From Bacillus sp. USDA818B3_A (GTDB lineage: Bacteria; Bacillota; Bacilli; Bacillales; Cytobacillaceae): a stretch of DNA of 64,000 nucleotides. Made by a program: the position numbers and the translations under genes. Shown piece by piece: positions 36,005-45,166 of the stretch. Where the stretch lies: contig NZ_JAABNN010000020.1 in NCBI RefSeq assembly GCF_009928415.1, positions 32,144 to 96,143 of the forward strand, given 5' to 3'. Numbering within the stretch: position 1 is the stretch's first letter; each line of letters opens with the position of its first letter. The notes below the pieces were generated by a model. The model worked only from the letters and a program-made list of their open reading frames with translations, was not told the DNA's origin and did not search any database.

Positions 36005-36030
36005 CGTTATACCTCCCCTAACCACATTAT

Positions 36031-36246
36031 TTAACTGTCTTCGTCACTTTTGTATTCTAAAATATCTCCTGGCTGACATTCTAAAGCCTTACAAATTCCT
36101 TCTAAAGTGGATAATCGAATCGCTTTTGCCTTTCCATTTTTCAATATAGAAAGGTTCGCCATTGTTATTCCAACCTTCTCCGAAAGTTCTGTTACGCTCA
36201 TTTTCCTTTTTGCTAACATCACATCAATATTGATTATAATTGCCAT
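36031..36246 (-). CDS. YozG-like Cro/CI family helix-turn-helix protein
   Basis: 71 residues: MAIIINIDVMLAKRKMSVTE, then LSEKVGITMANLSILKNGKA and CKALECQPGDILEYK. It is a minimal Xre-type DNA-binding domain, the type usually paired with DUF2975 membrane proteins. The upstream gap is 11 bases. It probably controls its own operon. Confidence 0.88.
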   Translation of the reverse strand: MAIIINIDVMLAKRKMSVTELSEKVGITMANLSILKNGKAKAIRLSTLEGICKALECQPGDILEYKSDEDS

Positions 36247-36257
36247 TGTTATTCACC

Positions 36258-36740
36258 TCAGACCGTTAGATCATTTTCCGATTTGATATCAATTGCTTCT
36301 TGTAAAAGTTTTTGGAGAACAGCCGCAAAGACTGCGATAACCATCGAAGCAAAAGGAACAACCAATCCGACAAAGATAACTCCTGGTGCGTCGTCTACTT
36401 CCGCAAAGATATAGAATAGCGGCCAAACTAGCAGATGCAAAATACTGATTGTAATTGCACAGTATTTGATTACCTTTAAAGCTCTCACAGATAAATCGGA
36501 AAAAGCTTTATTTTTGTCAATATAGCGTAAGAGTTTGAAAGCCTGATACAAAGCAAAGTAAAACGGTATCGACGATGCATCAAAAACGATGAAAACGAGA
36601 TATTTGATAAAAGCAAACTCTGGAAGCAATTTTGCTGCAAGACCCGCCAGCTCAGGTACTAAAAAGATGCAAAGAGCAAGAACTGGAACACCTAAAAGAA
36701 TAACAGCTATTTTTAAAAACAACGTTGTTACTTTTTCCAT
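36258..36740 (-). CDS. DUF2975 membrane protein
   Basis: The ATG at 36740 lies behind GAGGTGG; 160 residues with four membrane segments. NKAFSDLSVRALKVIKYCAI near 75 is the loop typical of DUF2975. The family is nearly always found beside a small HTH protein, as here. Function unknown; a membrane sensor for the regulator is often supposed. Confidence 0.85.
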   Translation of the reverse strand: MEKVTTLFLKIAVILLGVPVLALCIFLVPELAGLAAKLLPEFAFIKYLVFIVFDASSIPFYFALYQAFKLLRYIDKNKAFSDLSVRALKVIKYCAITISILHLLVWPLFYIFAEVDDAPGVIFVGLVVPFASMVIAVFAAVLQKLLQEAIDIKSENDLTV

Positions 36741-37086
36741 AAAAACCACCTCACTTATTATTCTGATTTTGATTTTAATCTATTTTTTATCGTTTTACAA
36801 TAAATATTTATTAATTCAAATATTATTTTTATTGTATTTTTAGTTTTTTTATCAAAAATAAAAACTATTCCTCATACAGCTTCAATATTGGTATATGAGT
36901 CTTTGCGCCAGCAAGGATTTCCCTTTTTAAAATAAAAAAATCTTCCGTCTTGGAAGATTTTTTTATTGATTTTCTATATAGAATTAAATCGATAATACGA
37001 AGAGAGTTTGACGCCGAGTTATATGGAAGTTTGTTCTGCTCTTGTTTCAAGACCCAAATTTTGATTACTTTGTTTTTTATGTTCCA
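36741..37086. other. AT-rich spacer
   Basis: No gene seen. It is very AT-rich near 36760-36870 (likely promoter region of the DUF2975 operon) and holds the terminator at 36934-36964. Confidence 0.4.
36934..36964. terminator. Bidirectional terminator
   Basis: AAAAAAATCTTCC / GGAAGATTTTTTT hairpin downstream of the FG-GAP-like gene. Confidence 0.8.
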
Positions 37087-38022
37087 CTATTTCAGTTCCC
37101 CGCCAAAAATGGCCACTGTTTGCCTGTCAGGAACAAACTCCTGACCGTTCCATTTCAATACAGTCTGTACATATCCCAGACTGTCCGCATTGTACCTGCC
37201 TGCTATCCTTTGATAGGCTTGGAGTTCATATAGATTATCTCTGTTAAAATCAATTGGATATAACCCAGACAAAGGATTCACCCACCCATTAATAGGAGCC
37301 TTTAAAATACCTTTGGGGTTATATATCTCTGATAAATATTCCTTCCCCTTATAAGTAAGGTCAAGAATATACTTTTCTCTTAAATGATAACTGATTACCT
37401 TTGCTCTATATTGATTTTCATATGTTACATCGTACTTATAGGAATCATAGAATGCATCTGAATCAAAAATCTGCCTTAATTGACCGTTCATATAAGAATA
37501 AATATACGCATAAATTGTGCCGCCGCTTCCTCCGGTGTCGATTACTACTAAAATATCATCGCCCTTTTTGCCAGTAAAATTACTTAGAAAAAGAGTGGGA
37601 TTGTAGCCAGAGTTATTTTTAAAATGAATGTGATCATAAAGATGTGTCCTCCCATTTTGGACAACCAAAGTAATATCTTTCCAAAATGGACTATCAGGGG
37701 TTTTATTGGCAGTTAGAAAGACATTATCCTTTATCCCGTCTCCATCAATATCTCCCCTCTTGACTGTTCCTATGATTGGACGATTGGGATGTATTTGTCT
37801 TGAATCAGCTGATTGCATTCCTGCCCGCATTTCTAAAAGTTTGTGCTTCGAAGGATAAGGATCGGGAAAAGACAATGCCATATCAATTGTTTGCAGTGCT
37901 TCAGTTGTTAATCCGGCTCTGGCCTGCGTAGTAGCCAAACAGTACCAATAATAGGGATGATTCGTTTCACGTATTTTTTTGTAATAGTGATGGAGCTCTT
38001 TACGGAATTCATTGGTGTCCAT
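37087..38022 (-). CDS. FG-GAP/VCBS-like protein of unknown function
   Basis: The ATG at 38022 follows AGGTGGG and gives 311 residues. A helical start (MDTNEFRKELHHYYKKIRET, then ATTQARAGLTTEALQTIDMA, a TPR-like pair) precedes a beta domain. In the beta domain, GTVKRGDIDGDGIKDNVFLT near 85 is a calcium-loop FG-GAP/VCBS-type motif and DDILVVIDTGGSGGTIYAYI follows; a second half-motif GLYPIDFNRDNLYELQAYQR lies near 270. No signal peptide is seen. Similar proteins occur in Bacillaceae without known role. Confidence 0.65.
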   Translation of the reverse strand: MDTNEFRKELHHYYKKIRETNHPYYWYCLATTQARAGLTTEALQTIDMALSFPDPYPSKHKLLEMRAGMQSADSRQIHPNRPIIGTVKRGDIDGDGIKDNVFLTANKTPDSPFWKDITLVVQNGRTHLYDHIHFKNNSGYNPTLFLSNFTGKKGDDILVVIDTGGSGGTIYAYIYSYMNGQLRQIFDSDAFYDSYKYDVTYENQYRAKVISYHLREKYILDLTYKGKEYLSEIYNPKGILKAPINGWVNPLSGLYPIDFNRDNLYELQAYQRIAGRYNADSLGYVQTVLKWNGQEFVPDRQTVAIFGGELK

Positions 38023-38124
38023 CTGCAACCCACCTGTCTTATTATTCTCCATATAGATTTATGTACGAATTCACAGGAGCATTCCTAGGACCGTTCAACC
38101 CAAACAAGAAAACCAAAGGATTAA

Positions 38125-38151
38125 AGGGGTTCTACCTAAGGTAGAACCCCT
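38125..38151. terminator. Strong short-loop hairpin
   Basis: AGGGGTTCTACC and its perfect complement are separated by 3 bases. There is no T-run on either strand, so it could be a terminator core or another structured element. Confidence 0.45.
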
Positions 38152-38168
38152 CGTGACGCCCGTCAAAC

Positions 38169-38190
38169 AAAAAGGCTGCCTCAGCAACCC
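38169..38190 (-). terminator. Terminator of the RraB-like gene
   Basis: On the minus strand GGTTGC-TGA-GGCAGCC is followed by TTTTT. Nearly the same terminator occurs at 62797-62820. Confidence 0.65.
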
Positions 38191-38293
38191 AATCTAGAAC
38201 TTTACAACTAGGTATGGAAGTTGTTTTTCTCCTTATAATTACATAAACCTCCATGAAAACAAATTACTGTTTCGATATCGAAATCCATAAATA

Positions 38294-38614
38294 TTAATCG
38301 ACAAAAATGCCCCAACCATCAGAATAACCACCAAGTGGTTTACTTAAGTTATCTAGTTTCTTCTGTATTTTAATTAATTCATTATAATTCAAAAGCATTC
38401 TTTTAGAGCAACAACATGCCCACTCGTCTGTTTCGTCGTCTTGCTCTAAGAAACAATTGAATCCTTCTTCTTTTAGTACATGCGATAATTTTTCACCTGT
38501 TGTTTGATCAGGCACGGCCACAAAAAATTCGACTGATTGTTGTTTTTTTAAATTCACTCCATCTTTATACAGACTTTGTAAAGCATCTCCATCAGCATCA
38601 TTTGGAAATTTCAT
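38294..38614 (-). CDS. RraB-family (RNase E inhibitor-like) protein
   Basis: 106 residues. MKFPNDADGDALQSLYKDGV and YNELIKIQKKLDNLSKPLGG with final DGWGIFVD match the RraB family (DUF695-related ferredoxin-like fold). RraB inhibits RNase E in proteobacteria, but Bacillaceae generally use RNase Y and J, so the target here is unclear. GGAGGG precedes the ATG. Single gene. Confidence 0.8.
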   Translation of the reverse strand: MKFPNDADGDALQSLYKDGVNLKKQQSVEFFVAVPDQTTGEKLSHVLKEEGFNCFLEQDDETDEWACCCSKRMLLNYNELIKIQKKLDNLSKPLGGYSDGWGIFVD

Positions 38615-38836
38615 TCATTTTCCCTCCATATTCTTGCACTTTCAAAGTTATTATTATAATTCACTTATTTCTTTTCGACCAATCATAAGATCGAGCTTCA
38701 TTCATTACCTGTATGCAACTCATATACAAGGTTAATTAATTTTTGATTATTCCTCATCCTTATGATGAATTAGCCACTGCATTTCCTTTGTAGGCAAAAA
38801 ATCACCAAATACAAGGACGGTTAATTTGTGCAATTC

Positions 38837-38867
38837 TGTATACTTCCCCATTAATTGTAACATAATG
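38837..38867 (+). promoter_or_regulatory. Candidate sigma-G promoter of the ger operon
   Basis: TGTATA, 18 bases, then CATAATG resembles the forespore sigma-G pattern (TGAATA / CATACTA). Transcription would begin near 38874, inside the longest possible frame, which argues for a downstream start codon. Confidence 0.45.
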
Positions 38868-38907
38868 AACTTTGAATAAAGTCGGTTTAATGGAGACTAT
38901 GAGCGTG

Positions 38908-40497
38908 ATGAATATGATGAAAAAAATGAAGGGTTTAATCAAATTTTTCTATAACAATCAACGTTCACTTGAAATTGAAGAGGATTTATTAAAAAACGAA
39001 GTACTTACGGGAGATTTAAAGAACGATACACAAGAATTTAATAAAATTTTCGAACGTTCCTCCGATATAGTATTTCGCAAATTTCAAGTAGGCAAACAAA
39101 ACGGAACGCTGATCTTTTTAGATGGACTTGTCAATACAGAATTAATTGATTCAGATGTATTAAAGCCGTTGCTCAACTATGGAAATGATCAAAAAAATCC
39201 TCCAGGTCCCCTGCTGATTAAGCAATTATTTGTAGAACAAGTCATTACCGCAGCCCAAGTCAGCGAAGGGCAAACAATACAAGATGTTATTGATCATGTT
39301 TTATCAGGTGACACGGTCGTACTCATCGATGGAGTACCACAAGCGTTATTCATAAGTTTACAACAATGGGATAAACGAAGTGTAGAGGAATCATCAACAG
39401 AACCTGTGGTACGAGGACCCAGGGAAGGATTTACAGAAAGCTTACGAACCAATACCGTTTTAATACGGAGAAGACTGAAAACCCCTCAACTTAAGATGGA
39501 AGCACTAACCGTTGGACGATTATCGAAAACGAATATTGTTATAACCTATCTCGAAGGCATTGCAGATGACTCATTAGTAGCAGAAGTCCGTAAAAGAATA
39601 AATCGAATTGATATTGATGCCATCTTGGAAAGTGGCTACATCGAGGAGTTAATCTCAGACAACCCTTTTTCTATTTTCCCTCAAATGGCGTATACGGAAC
39701 GACCTGATAAAGTAGCGGGAAATTTATTAGAAGGACAGATCGGTATTTTGATTGATACCACACCTTTTTGTCTCATTGCCCCGCAAACATTTTTTCAATT
39801 TCTACAAGGCACGGAAGATTATTATCTGCGTTTTCCTGTAGCTTCATTTATTCGCATCATTCGGTATCTGTTTTTAATTATCTCTTTGCTTTTGCCATCC
39901 CTTTATATTGCGGTCACAACATTCCATCAGGAGATGATCCCGACGAGTTTGCTACTTAGCGTGGCGGCATCACGTGAGACTGTTCCGTTTCCGGCGTTTG
40001 TAGAGGCGTTAATTATGGAAATCTCCTTTGAAGGATTACGGGAGGCTGGTGTCCGTATGCCGCGACCTGTGGGACAGGCTGTCAGTATTGTAGGTGCCCT
40101 AGTAATTGGTCAAGCGGCCGTACAAGCAGGAATTGTTTCAAATCCAATGGTTATGATTGTAGCACTAACAGGTATCGCATCCTTTATCAATCCAAGCTAT
40201 AACTTAGGGAATTCTATCCGCATCCTTCGGTTCCCTATGATGATACTGGCGGGGGTCTTGGGATTGTATGGAATACTATTAGGGGCAATCGCCATTCAAA
40301 TTCATCTTTCCCGTCTTCGCTCCTTTGGGGTGCCGTATTTTTCACCTGTAGCTCCTATGGATTCCGAAAGCATCCTGAAAGACGTGCTCATTCGCGCACC
40401 GCGTTGGGCTATGACGAAACGACCAGGGATAGGAGTAAATAATAAGACTACTCGTATGAGAGACACTCTGCGTCCTGGACCTCATCAGAATAAGTAA
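38908..40497 (+). CDS. Spore germination protein, GerA family (receptor A subunit)
   Basis: About 529 residues. The start is uncertain: several in-frame codons lie between 38872 and 38908, and GGAG at 38892-38895 favours GTG 38905 or ATG 38908. The large N-terminal soluble domain holds DIVFRKFQVGKQNGTLIFLD and VVLIDGVPQALFISLQQWDK; VRGPREGFTESLRTNTVLIR near 170 is the GerA signature, followed by five membrane segments including AASRETVPFPAFVEALIMEI. The A, B and C subunits form a nutrient receptor in the inner spore membrane. The germinant is unknown. First gene of an A-C-B operon. Confidence 0.93.
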   Translation: MNMMKKMKGLIKFFYNNQRSLEIEEDLLKNEVLTGDLKNDTQEFNKIFERSSDIVFRKFQVGKQNGTLIFLDGLVNTELIDSDVLKPLLNYGNDQKNPPGPLLIKQLFVEQVITAAQVSEGQTIQDVIDHVLSGDTVVLIDGVPQALFISLQQWDKRSVEESSTEPVVRGPREGFTESLRTNTVLIRRRLKTPQLKMEALTVGRLSKTNIVITYLEGIADDSLVAEVRKRINRIDIDAILESGYIEELISDNPFSIFPQMAYTERPDKVAGNLLEGQIGILIDTTPFCLIAPQTFFQFLQGTEDYYLRFPVASFIRIIRYLFLIISLLLPSLYIAVTTFHQEMIPTSLLLSVAASRETVPFPAFVEALIMEISFEGLREAGVRMPRPVGQAVSIVGALVIGQAAVQAGIVSNPMVMIVALTGIASFINPSYNLGNSIRILRFPMMILAGVLGLYGILLGAIAIQIHLSRLRSFGVPYFSPVAPMDSESILKDVLIRAPRWAMTKRPGIGVNNKTTRMRDTLRPGPHQNK

Positions 40498-40530
40498 GCA
40501 TCTAGACTAACAATAAGATGTGGAGAACAT

Positions 40531-41730
40531 ATGAAACGAATAATGACGTTACTTATCGTTATAGCACCTTTGCTGACTGGTTGTTGGAGCAGACATGAAA
40601 TCAATGATGTCGCGATCGTACTTGGTGTAGCCATAGACAAGACAGACAATGGAAAACTCCGACTTGCTCTGCAAATTGCCGTGCCAAAGGCATCTGGAGG
40701 AGCCGGTGGATCTGGTCAGGGTTCTAGTTCGACAAAATCAACCATGATGGTATCTGCAGAAGGAGAATCGATCATGGAAGCCTATCGAATTATTCAAGAG
40801 AAAATCCCTCGGGAGATTTTCTTTGCTCATTGTCGTGTGATTATTGTGGGGGAAGAACTGGCAAGGGATGGAGTTTCTTCTGTTCTTGACTTCTTTTCAA
40901 GACATCGACAGTCTCACTTACGTTATTACCTTCTATTTACGAAAGGAGAAGCTGTTGATATCTTACATTCATCACCTCAGTTTGAATCGGCATTGGCAGA
41001 AGAAATTAGAGAAAAGGAAAAAACAGGAACTGGCGTTCGAGTTCGGGTTCGGGAGTTTTGGGAAAGAATGCTGTCGAATGGAGAAGAACCCGTTGCAGCC
41101 CAAGTTTCAAACTTACTCATAGAAAAAGGAAGCCAGAACGAAAAAAAGGAATCTGGAACATCGAAAAGAATTCCTAGTACTACTGGAGCTGCGGTGTTCC
41201 GAGGAGACCGATTGGTTGGTTGGTTAAATGATGAAGAAACCCGCGGGATCTTGTGGATTCGGAATGAATTCGAATCGGGAGTTATAGCAGTATCGATACC
41301 AAAGGAAAAAGGCGGCGGAAGGATAGCAGCTCAAATATGGAAAGTATCCACTAAGATCAAACCTATATTTCAAAATGGCAAGCTCAAAATCAAGATAGAA
41401 ACTTATGGAGGAATAGAAATCTATGAAAACTCATCCAAGTTAGATTTAGGTAATCCAACAGTACTCAGTACCCTCCAATCGAGGTTTGAGAAGGAAGTAG
41501 AAACAAGAATTCATCTAACACTTGATAAGGCACAAAAAAAATTGAAGTCAGATATATTTGGGTTTGGACAAGCTGTAAATCGATCATACCCGAAGATGTG
41601 GGAAACGGATTATAAAAAAAGATGGAATACCATTTTTCCAGATACGGAAGTGGAAGTCGATTCTCATATAACCGTGCAGGGCACAGGATTTACTACAAAA
41701 CCAGTGTTATTACCAGATCCCGCAAAATAA
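40531..41730 (+). CDS. Ger(x)C family spore germination lipoprotein (receptor C subunit)
   Basis: 399 residues with a lipoprotein signal MKRIMTLLIVIAPLLTGCWS (lipobox LTGC, Cys 18). INDVAIVLGVAIDKTDNGKL is the Ger(x)C start, and IPSTTGAAVFRGDRLVGWLN lies at about 210. The Gly/Ser-rich stretch near residue 55 (ASGGAGGSGQGSSS) is a low-complexity insertion. It is probably anchored to the outer face of the inner spore membrane. The gene follows the A subunit after 33 bases. Confidence 0.92.
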   Translation: MKRIMTLLIVIAPLLTGCWSRHEINDVAIVLGVAIDKTDNGKLRLALQIAVPKASGGAGGSGQGSSSTKSTMMVSAEGESIMEAYRIIQEKIPREIFFAHCRVIIVGEELARDGVSSVLDFFSRHRQSHLRYYLLFTKGEAVDILHSSPQFESALAEEIREKEKTGTGVRVRVREFWERMLSNGEEPVAAQVSNLLIEKGSQNEKKESGTSKRIPSTTGAAVFRGDRLVGWLNDEETRGILWIRNEFESGVIAVSIPKEKGGGRIAAQIWKVSTKIKPIFQNGKLKIKIETYGGIEIYENSSKLDLGNPTVLSTLQSRFEKEVETRIHLTLDKAQKKLKSDIFGFGQAVNRSYPKMWETDYKKRWNTIFPDTEVEVDSHITVQGTGFTTKPVLLPDPAK

Positions 41731-41815
41731 GCGACATTCTTTTTCATCCTCTTAAGAGCTAGCATCGCGCGTTTTACAAAACTTTTGTTATTACACTTAA
41801 GAATGGAGGAATGAC

Positions 41816-42940
41816 ATGGAACGGATTTCTGTTTTTCAGCTTTTTACACTCACTGTATGTTTCCAAATTGGAACAACAGTAATATTTGGCTTCGCTTCGT
41901 CAGCAGGAAGAGATGCATGGCTTTCCTCCTTAATCTCTATGAGTATAGGCATAATCATCATTGTCATGCATACGTTCCTTATGAAATTTAATCCTGGTTT
42001 AACGCTTGTGGAATGGTTTCCTGCGCAATTCGGGCGATGGTTAGGTGTGCCCCTTGCATGGTTGTACCCTCTTAATTTTTTGTATCTCGCCGGACGTACA
42101 CTTTCTGATATGAAGTCGTTAATCCCAGCAACCCTTTTACCGGGAACACCATCATGGTTTGTCATTGCGGCCATGTTACTAGTTATTATCTATTGCCTAT
42201 TTTCTGGAATAGAAGTGTTAGCACGGTTAATAGAATATCTATTACCCATCCTATTTGTATTTTTTATAATAGAAATTGTCCTGTTTTTTAGTTCAGGACT
42301 TGTCCATTTTAAAAATCTGCAACCTATTGTAGGTCAAGGCTGGGGAAAGGTGTGGTCTGCCGTATGGCCGACGGGAATTTCCATATCATTTGCGGAGACT
42401 CTGACAATAGCCACGATTTGGCCGTTAGTGAAAAAACCCGAAAAAATCATGAAAACAACGATAATGGCTACGATCGTAGCCGGTCTGACCATTACAGTGT
42501 TTACTCTGATGGAGATCACCGTTTTTGGGGGAGATATTCTTCAGCATACGCTATATCCCCTATATATGTTAATTAGACAAATATCACTGGCTGATTTTCT
42601 GGAGAATTTAGATGCAATGGTAGCTTTAACGATGATTATCACAGCTTATATTAAGATAACCATTTATCTATTTGTCGTCATTCGCTCGACTCAACTGTTG
42701 ATGAACATGCGGAGTAGTGCATCACTAATCTTCCCTGTAGCATTTATTTCCTATTCATTATGCATGACCATGTCAAAAAATATCAATGAACACATTTATG
42801 CTGGTTTGATAAATGCACAGAAGACTCTTGGGCCAATCCTATTATATGTCATTTTACCGAGTTTACTGCTAATCGTTACGCTAATTCGAAAAAAGTGGTC
42901 AAAACAGCCAAAAGAAGCAGGAAAATACGAGGAGTTGTAG
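41816..42940 (+). CDS. GerAB/ArcD/ProY family transporter (receptor B subunit)
   Basis: 374 residues, about ten membrane segments, beginning MERISVFQLFTLTVCFQIGT, the usual GerAB start; WLYPLNFLYLAGRTLSDMKS follows near 80. The B subunit is the amino-acid-permease-like part that binds the nutrient. GAATGGAGG precedes the ATG. Confidence 0.92.
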   Translation: MERISVFQLFTLTVCFQIGTTVIFGFASSAGRDAWLSSLISMSIGIIIIVMHTFLMKFNPGLTLVEWFPAQFGRWLGVPLAWLYPLNFLYLAGRTLSDMKSLIPATLLPGTPSWFVIAAMLLVIIYCLFSGIEVLARLIEYLLPILFVFFIIEIVLFFSSGLVHFKNLQPIVGQGWGKVWSAVWPTGISISFAETLTIATIWPLVKKPEKIMKTTIMATIVAGLTITVFTLMEITVFGGDILQHTLYPLYMLIRQISLADFLENLDAMVALTMIITAYIKITIYLFVVIRSTQLLMNMRSSASLIFPVAFISYSLCMTMSKNINEHIYAGLINAQKTLGPILLYVILPSLLLIVTLIRKKWSKQPKEAGKYEEL

Positions 42941-42948
42941 CATAAAGC

Positions 42949-43074
42949 ATGGGTAAGTATCTATGGCCATGGCAAGCTCAAGTACTAATACATTATCCGT
43001 GGGCGATCTATGTATTTTTTATGATTTTATCCATCCCTTTGTCCATTATCGCCTGGAAACGACAGAAGAAATAA
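42949..43074 (+). CDS. Small one-segment membrane protein after gerXB, possible ger D-type subunit
   Basis: 41 residues: MGKYLWPWQAQVLIHYPWAI then a hydrophobic segment and a basic end (WKRQKK). It begins 9 bases after the B-subunit stop; GAGGAG is 14 bases upstream, farther than usual. Some ger operons are known to carry small membrane D proteins that modulate the receptor. Position and Lys-rich tail fit such a role, but it is not proven. Confidence 0.5.
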   Translation: MGKYLWPWQAQVLIHYPWAIYVFFMILSIPLSIIAWKRQKK

Positions 43075-43376
43075 GGTTTTGGTGCAAGTTTGATCTTTTT
43101 CTATTAAATTAAGCTAACAGTAGTTTAAACATAACCTATCCCTGCCTCATGGACAAATCCTAAGCAATTTAGAATTCATTTTAGATCTCTAATTTGCATT
43201 ATTATTAATACGACTCCCGGAATAAGAACAAAATTACATCGGCGTCTTGTCCCACAATGCCTGACTCACGGATGTCAGACATCATTGGTCGCCCTAAACT
43301 GTACCCTGGTAGGGTAGACACTATAGAAAGGTCTTCCCTATCGGGTACTTATATTTATAATGAATTTAAAGCGATT
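43075..43376. other. Spacer between the ger operon and the amine oxidase gene
   Basis: No gene or clear terminator is seen. There is a small hairpin TACCCTGGTAGGGTA near 43300. Confidence 0.35.
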
Positions 43377-44975
43377 TCATGACCCATCTTTCATTTTTGG
43401 TGGATTATTATCGTTTTTCAAAAGATCCTCAAAAATCTCTTGTGCAGCTCTTTCACCCGACTCAACTGCACCATTTAAATAACCTGGATAATCAATGGAT
43501 GTGTGCTCACCCGCAAAGAAAATATTTCCTTCCCTTTGCCCCAAAACACCACCAAATTTAGTATGCTGGCCAACCTTCAAATAGGAATAGGAGCCTTTAG
43601 CCCATTGATTGCTAAGCCAGTGATCAACAGTGGCTAGTCCATTCCAATTCCTTTTAATTCCTGGTAACACGAGGTTTAACTTGTCCAAAAATTTGTTAGC
43701 CCTTTCTTCTATTTTATCATTTGTTCGTGCAAACAGTTTGGCAGCCGGTTCTCCTCCTGTAAAGTTAGCAAGAATTCCTGATTTGCCTTGTTGGGCTCGT
43801 GAGGACTCGAATGTCTGCTGATAGCCTGCATCTGCAAACGTCTCTCCGTTATTTCCAAGCTCATTCCAAACCCTGCCATCGAATTGGACATGTAGTTTTG
43901 TATTAACACCCATACCCATCTCTTTAATCGCCTGTTTTTTTAACGGACGGAAGCTTGCACTCTCATAATCTATCGTTCTTAAAATACTAATAGGGATGGC
44001 TAGAATAACTTTGTCTGCAAAAACATCCCATTCCTTTTCCTCATTTTGAAAAACAAGCCGTATTTCATTTTGGCCATCATGTTCAATCTTTTTAAGCCGG
44101 GAATTAAATCTAATTTGTCCATTAAGATTCTTTGCTAAAATGACCGGGATCTGATCATTTCCACCCCTAACATGAAGGCATTCATCTGAATCCCCGTAAA
44201 TTTGAAATTGCTCCCTTTGAGCAAACCCTAATAAATAAAGTAGATTTAATGCACTTTGCTTACTGGCATCAGCGCCATTTTCAATCGTATATGCCAATGC
44301 TAAAAATTTACCAAATCTCGATTGCATGCCTCCCGGGACGATTTCATTGATATAGTCAACAATGGACATATGATCCAGCTCAAATCCCCGCTCTGTATAG
44401 CAATGGTAAAGTGTCGTTTCACCTGCTTTTATTAAATCCGTTTGAAGTTTCGGGAAGATTTTTTTAAAATCCTCTGTCACATCTTTAAAGGAATAATCGC
44501 TCCCGTCAATAAAATAAAATGGTTTGGTCCCTCCAGCTTCCGCCTTAACTAAATGATCTAATTCTAATCCGAGCTCTTTTGCCAGCTTTTGAATCTCTAT
44601 ATGACAAGTATCAATAAATTCACCACCCCGCTCGACAACCTGTCCTTCTTTAAAATAGTCCCTTCTTGTCCAACAACGTCCCCCAACCCGGTCCGCCGCT
44701 TCATAAATAGTTGAATTCATCCCACCCTGTTTCAGCCGGTAGGCACAAGTGAGACCTGCCAAACCTGCTCCGACAATAACAATCCTTGGAAGCTTTTTTT
44801 CAACCTCATGTAATTTAGAAAACGACTTCTTTTCCTTTTCAATAGAAACAAAATCTATTTGAGGACAAATACCGTCCTGATCAGCAGCTTGTCCACTACA
44901 TTTTTGACTTTTCCATTCTGTTTCTGCCAATAGAAATGATTTTTGTAGGATACTTGCTAATGCCGTCCGTGCCAA
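43377..44975 (-). CDS. Flavin monoamine oxidase family FAD-dependent oxidoreductase
   Basis: The TTG at 44975 is preferred because AAAGGAG lies 8 bases before it; a longer frame to 45068 has no ribosome site. This gives 532 residues. The FAD motif RIVIVGAGLAGLTCAYRLKQ is at about residue 64, then EAADRVGGRCWTRRDYF. The C-terminal GNIFFAGEHTSIDYPGYLNG is the covalent-type/flavin-contact motif of amine oxidases. It oxidises primary or secondary amines or L-amino acids with release of H2O2 and ammonia; the substrate is unknown. Single gene. Confidence 0.87.
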   Translation of the reverse strand: MARTALASILQKSFLLAETEWKSQKCSGQAADQDGICPQIDFVSIEKEKKSFSKLHEVEKKLPRIVIVGAGLAGLTCAYRLKQGGMNSTIYEAADRVGGRCWTRRDYFKEGQVVERGGEFIDTCHIEIQKLAKELGLELDHLVKAEAGGTKPFYFIDGSDYSFKDVTEDFKKIFPKLQTDLIKAGETTLYHCYTERGFELDHMSIVDYINEIVPGGMQSRFGKFLALAYTIENGADASKQSALNLLYLLGFAQREQFQIYGDSDECLHVRGGNDQIPVILAKNLNGQIRFNSRLKKIEHDGQNEIRLVFQNEEKEWDVFADKVILAIPISILRTIDYESASFRPLKKQAIKEMGMGVNTKLHVQFDGRVWNELGNNGETFADAGYQQTFESSRAQQGKSGILANFTGGEPAAKLFARTNDKIEERANKFLDKLNLVLPGIKRNWNGLATVDHWLSNQWAKGSYSYLKVGQHTKFGGVLGQREGNIFFAGEHTSIDYPGYLNGAVESGERAAQEIFEDLLKNDNNPPKMKDGS

Positions 44976-45166
44976 ACAACCAACTCCTTTATGCAAAAAA
45001 TAAAAACATGCTTTTTTTATTGAATAGCTATCGTGCGATAGTAAATGATCTTTCAATAAAATATGCATCGTTTCTTTTATTTGCTATAGGAAAGAAGCCG
45101 GTTTATACTCTAGGGTCTCTTGATTAAAACGTAAAAAGTGCCGCTTCAATTCTGAAACGGCATTTT

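Noticed and set aside
36865..37233. Short frames on both strands around the bidirectional terminator
   Set aside because: They run through the hairpin and lack ribosome sites.
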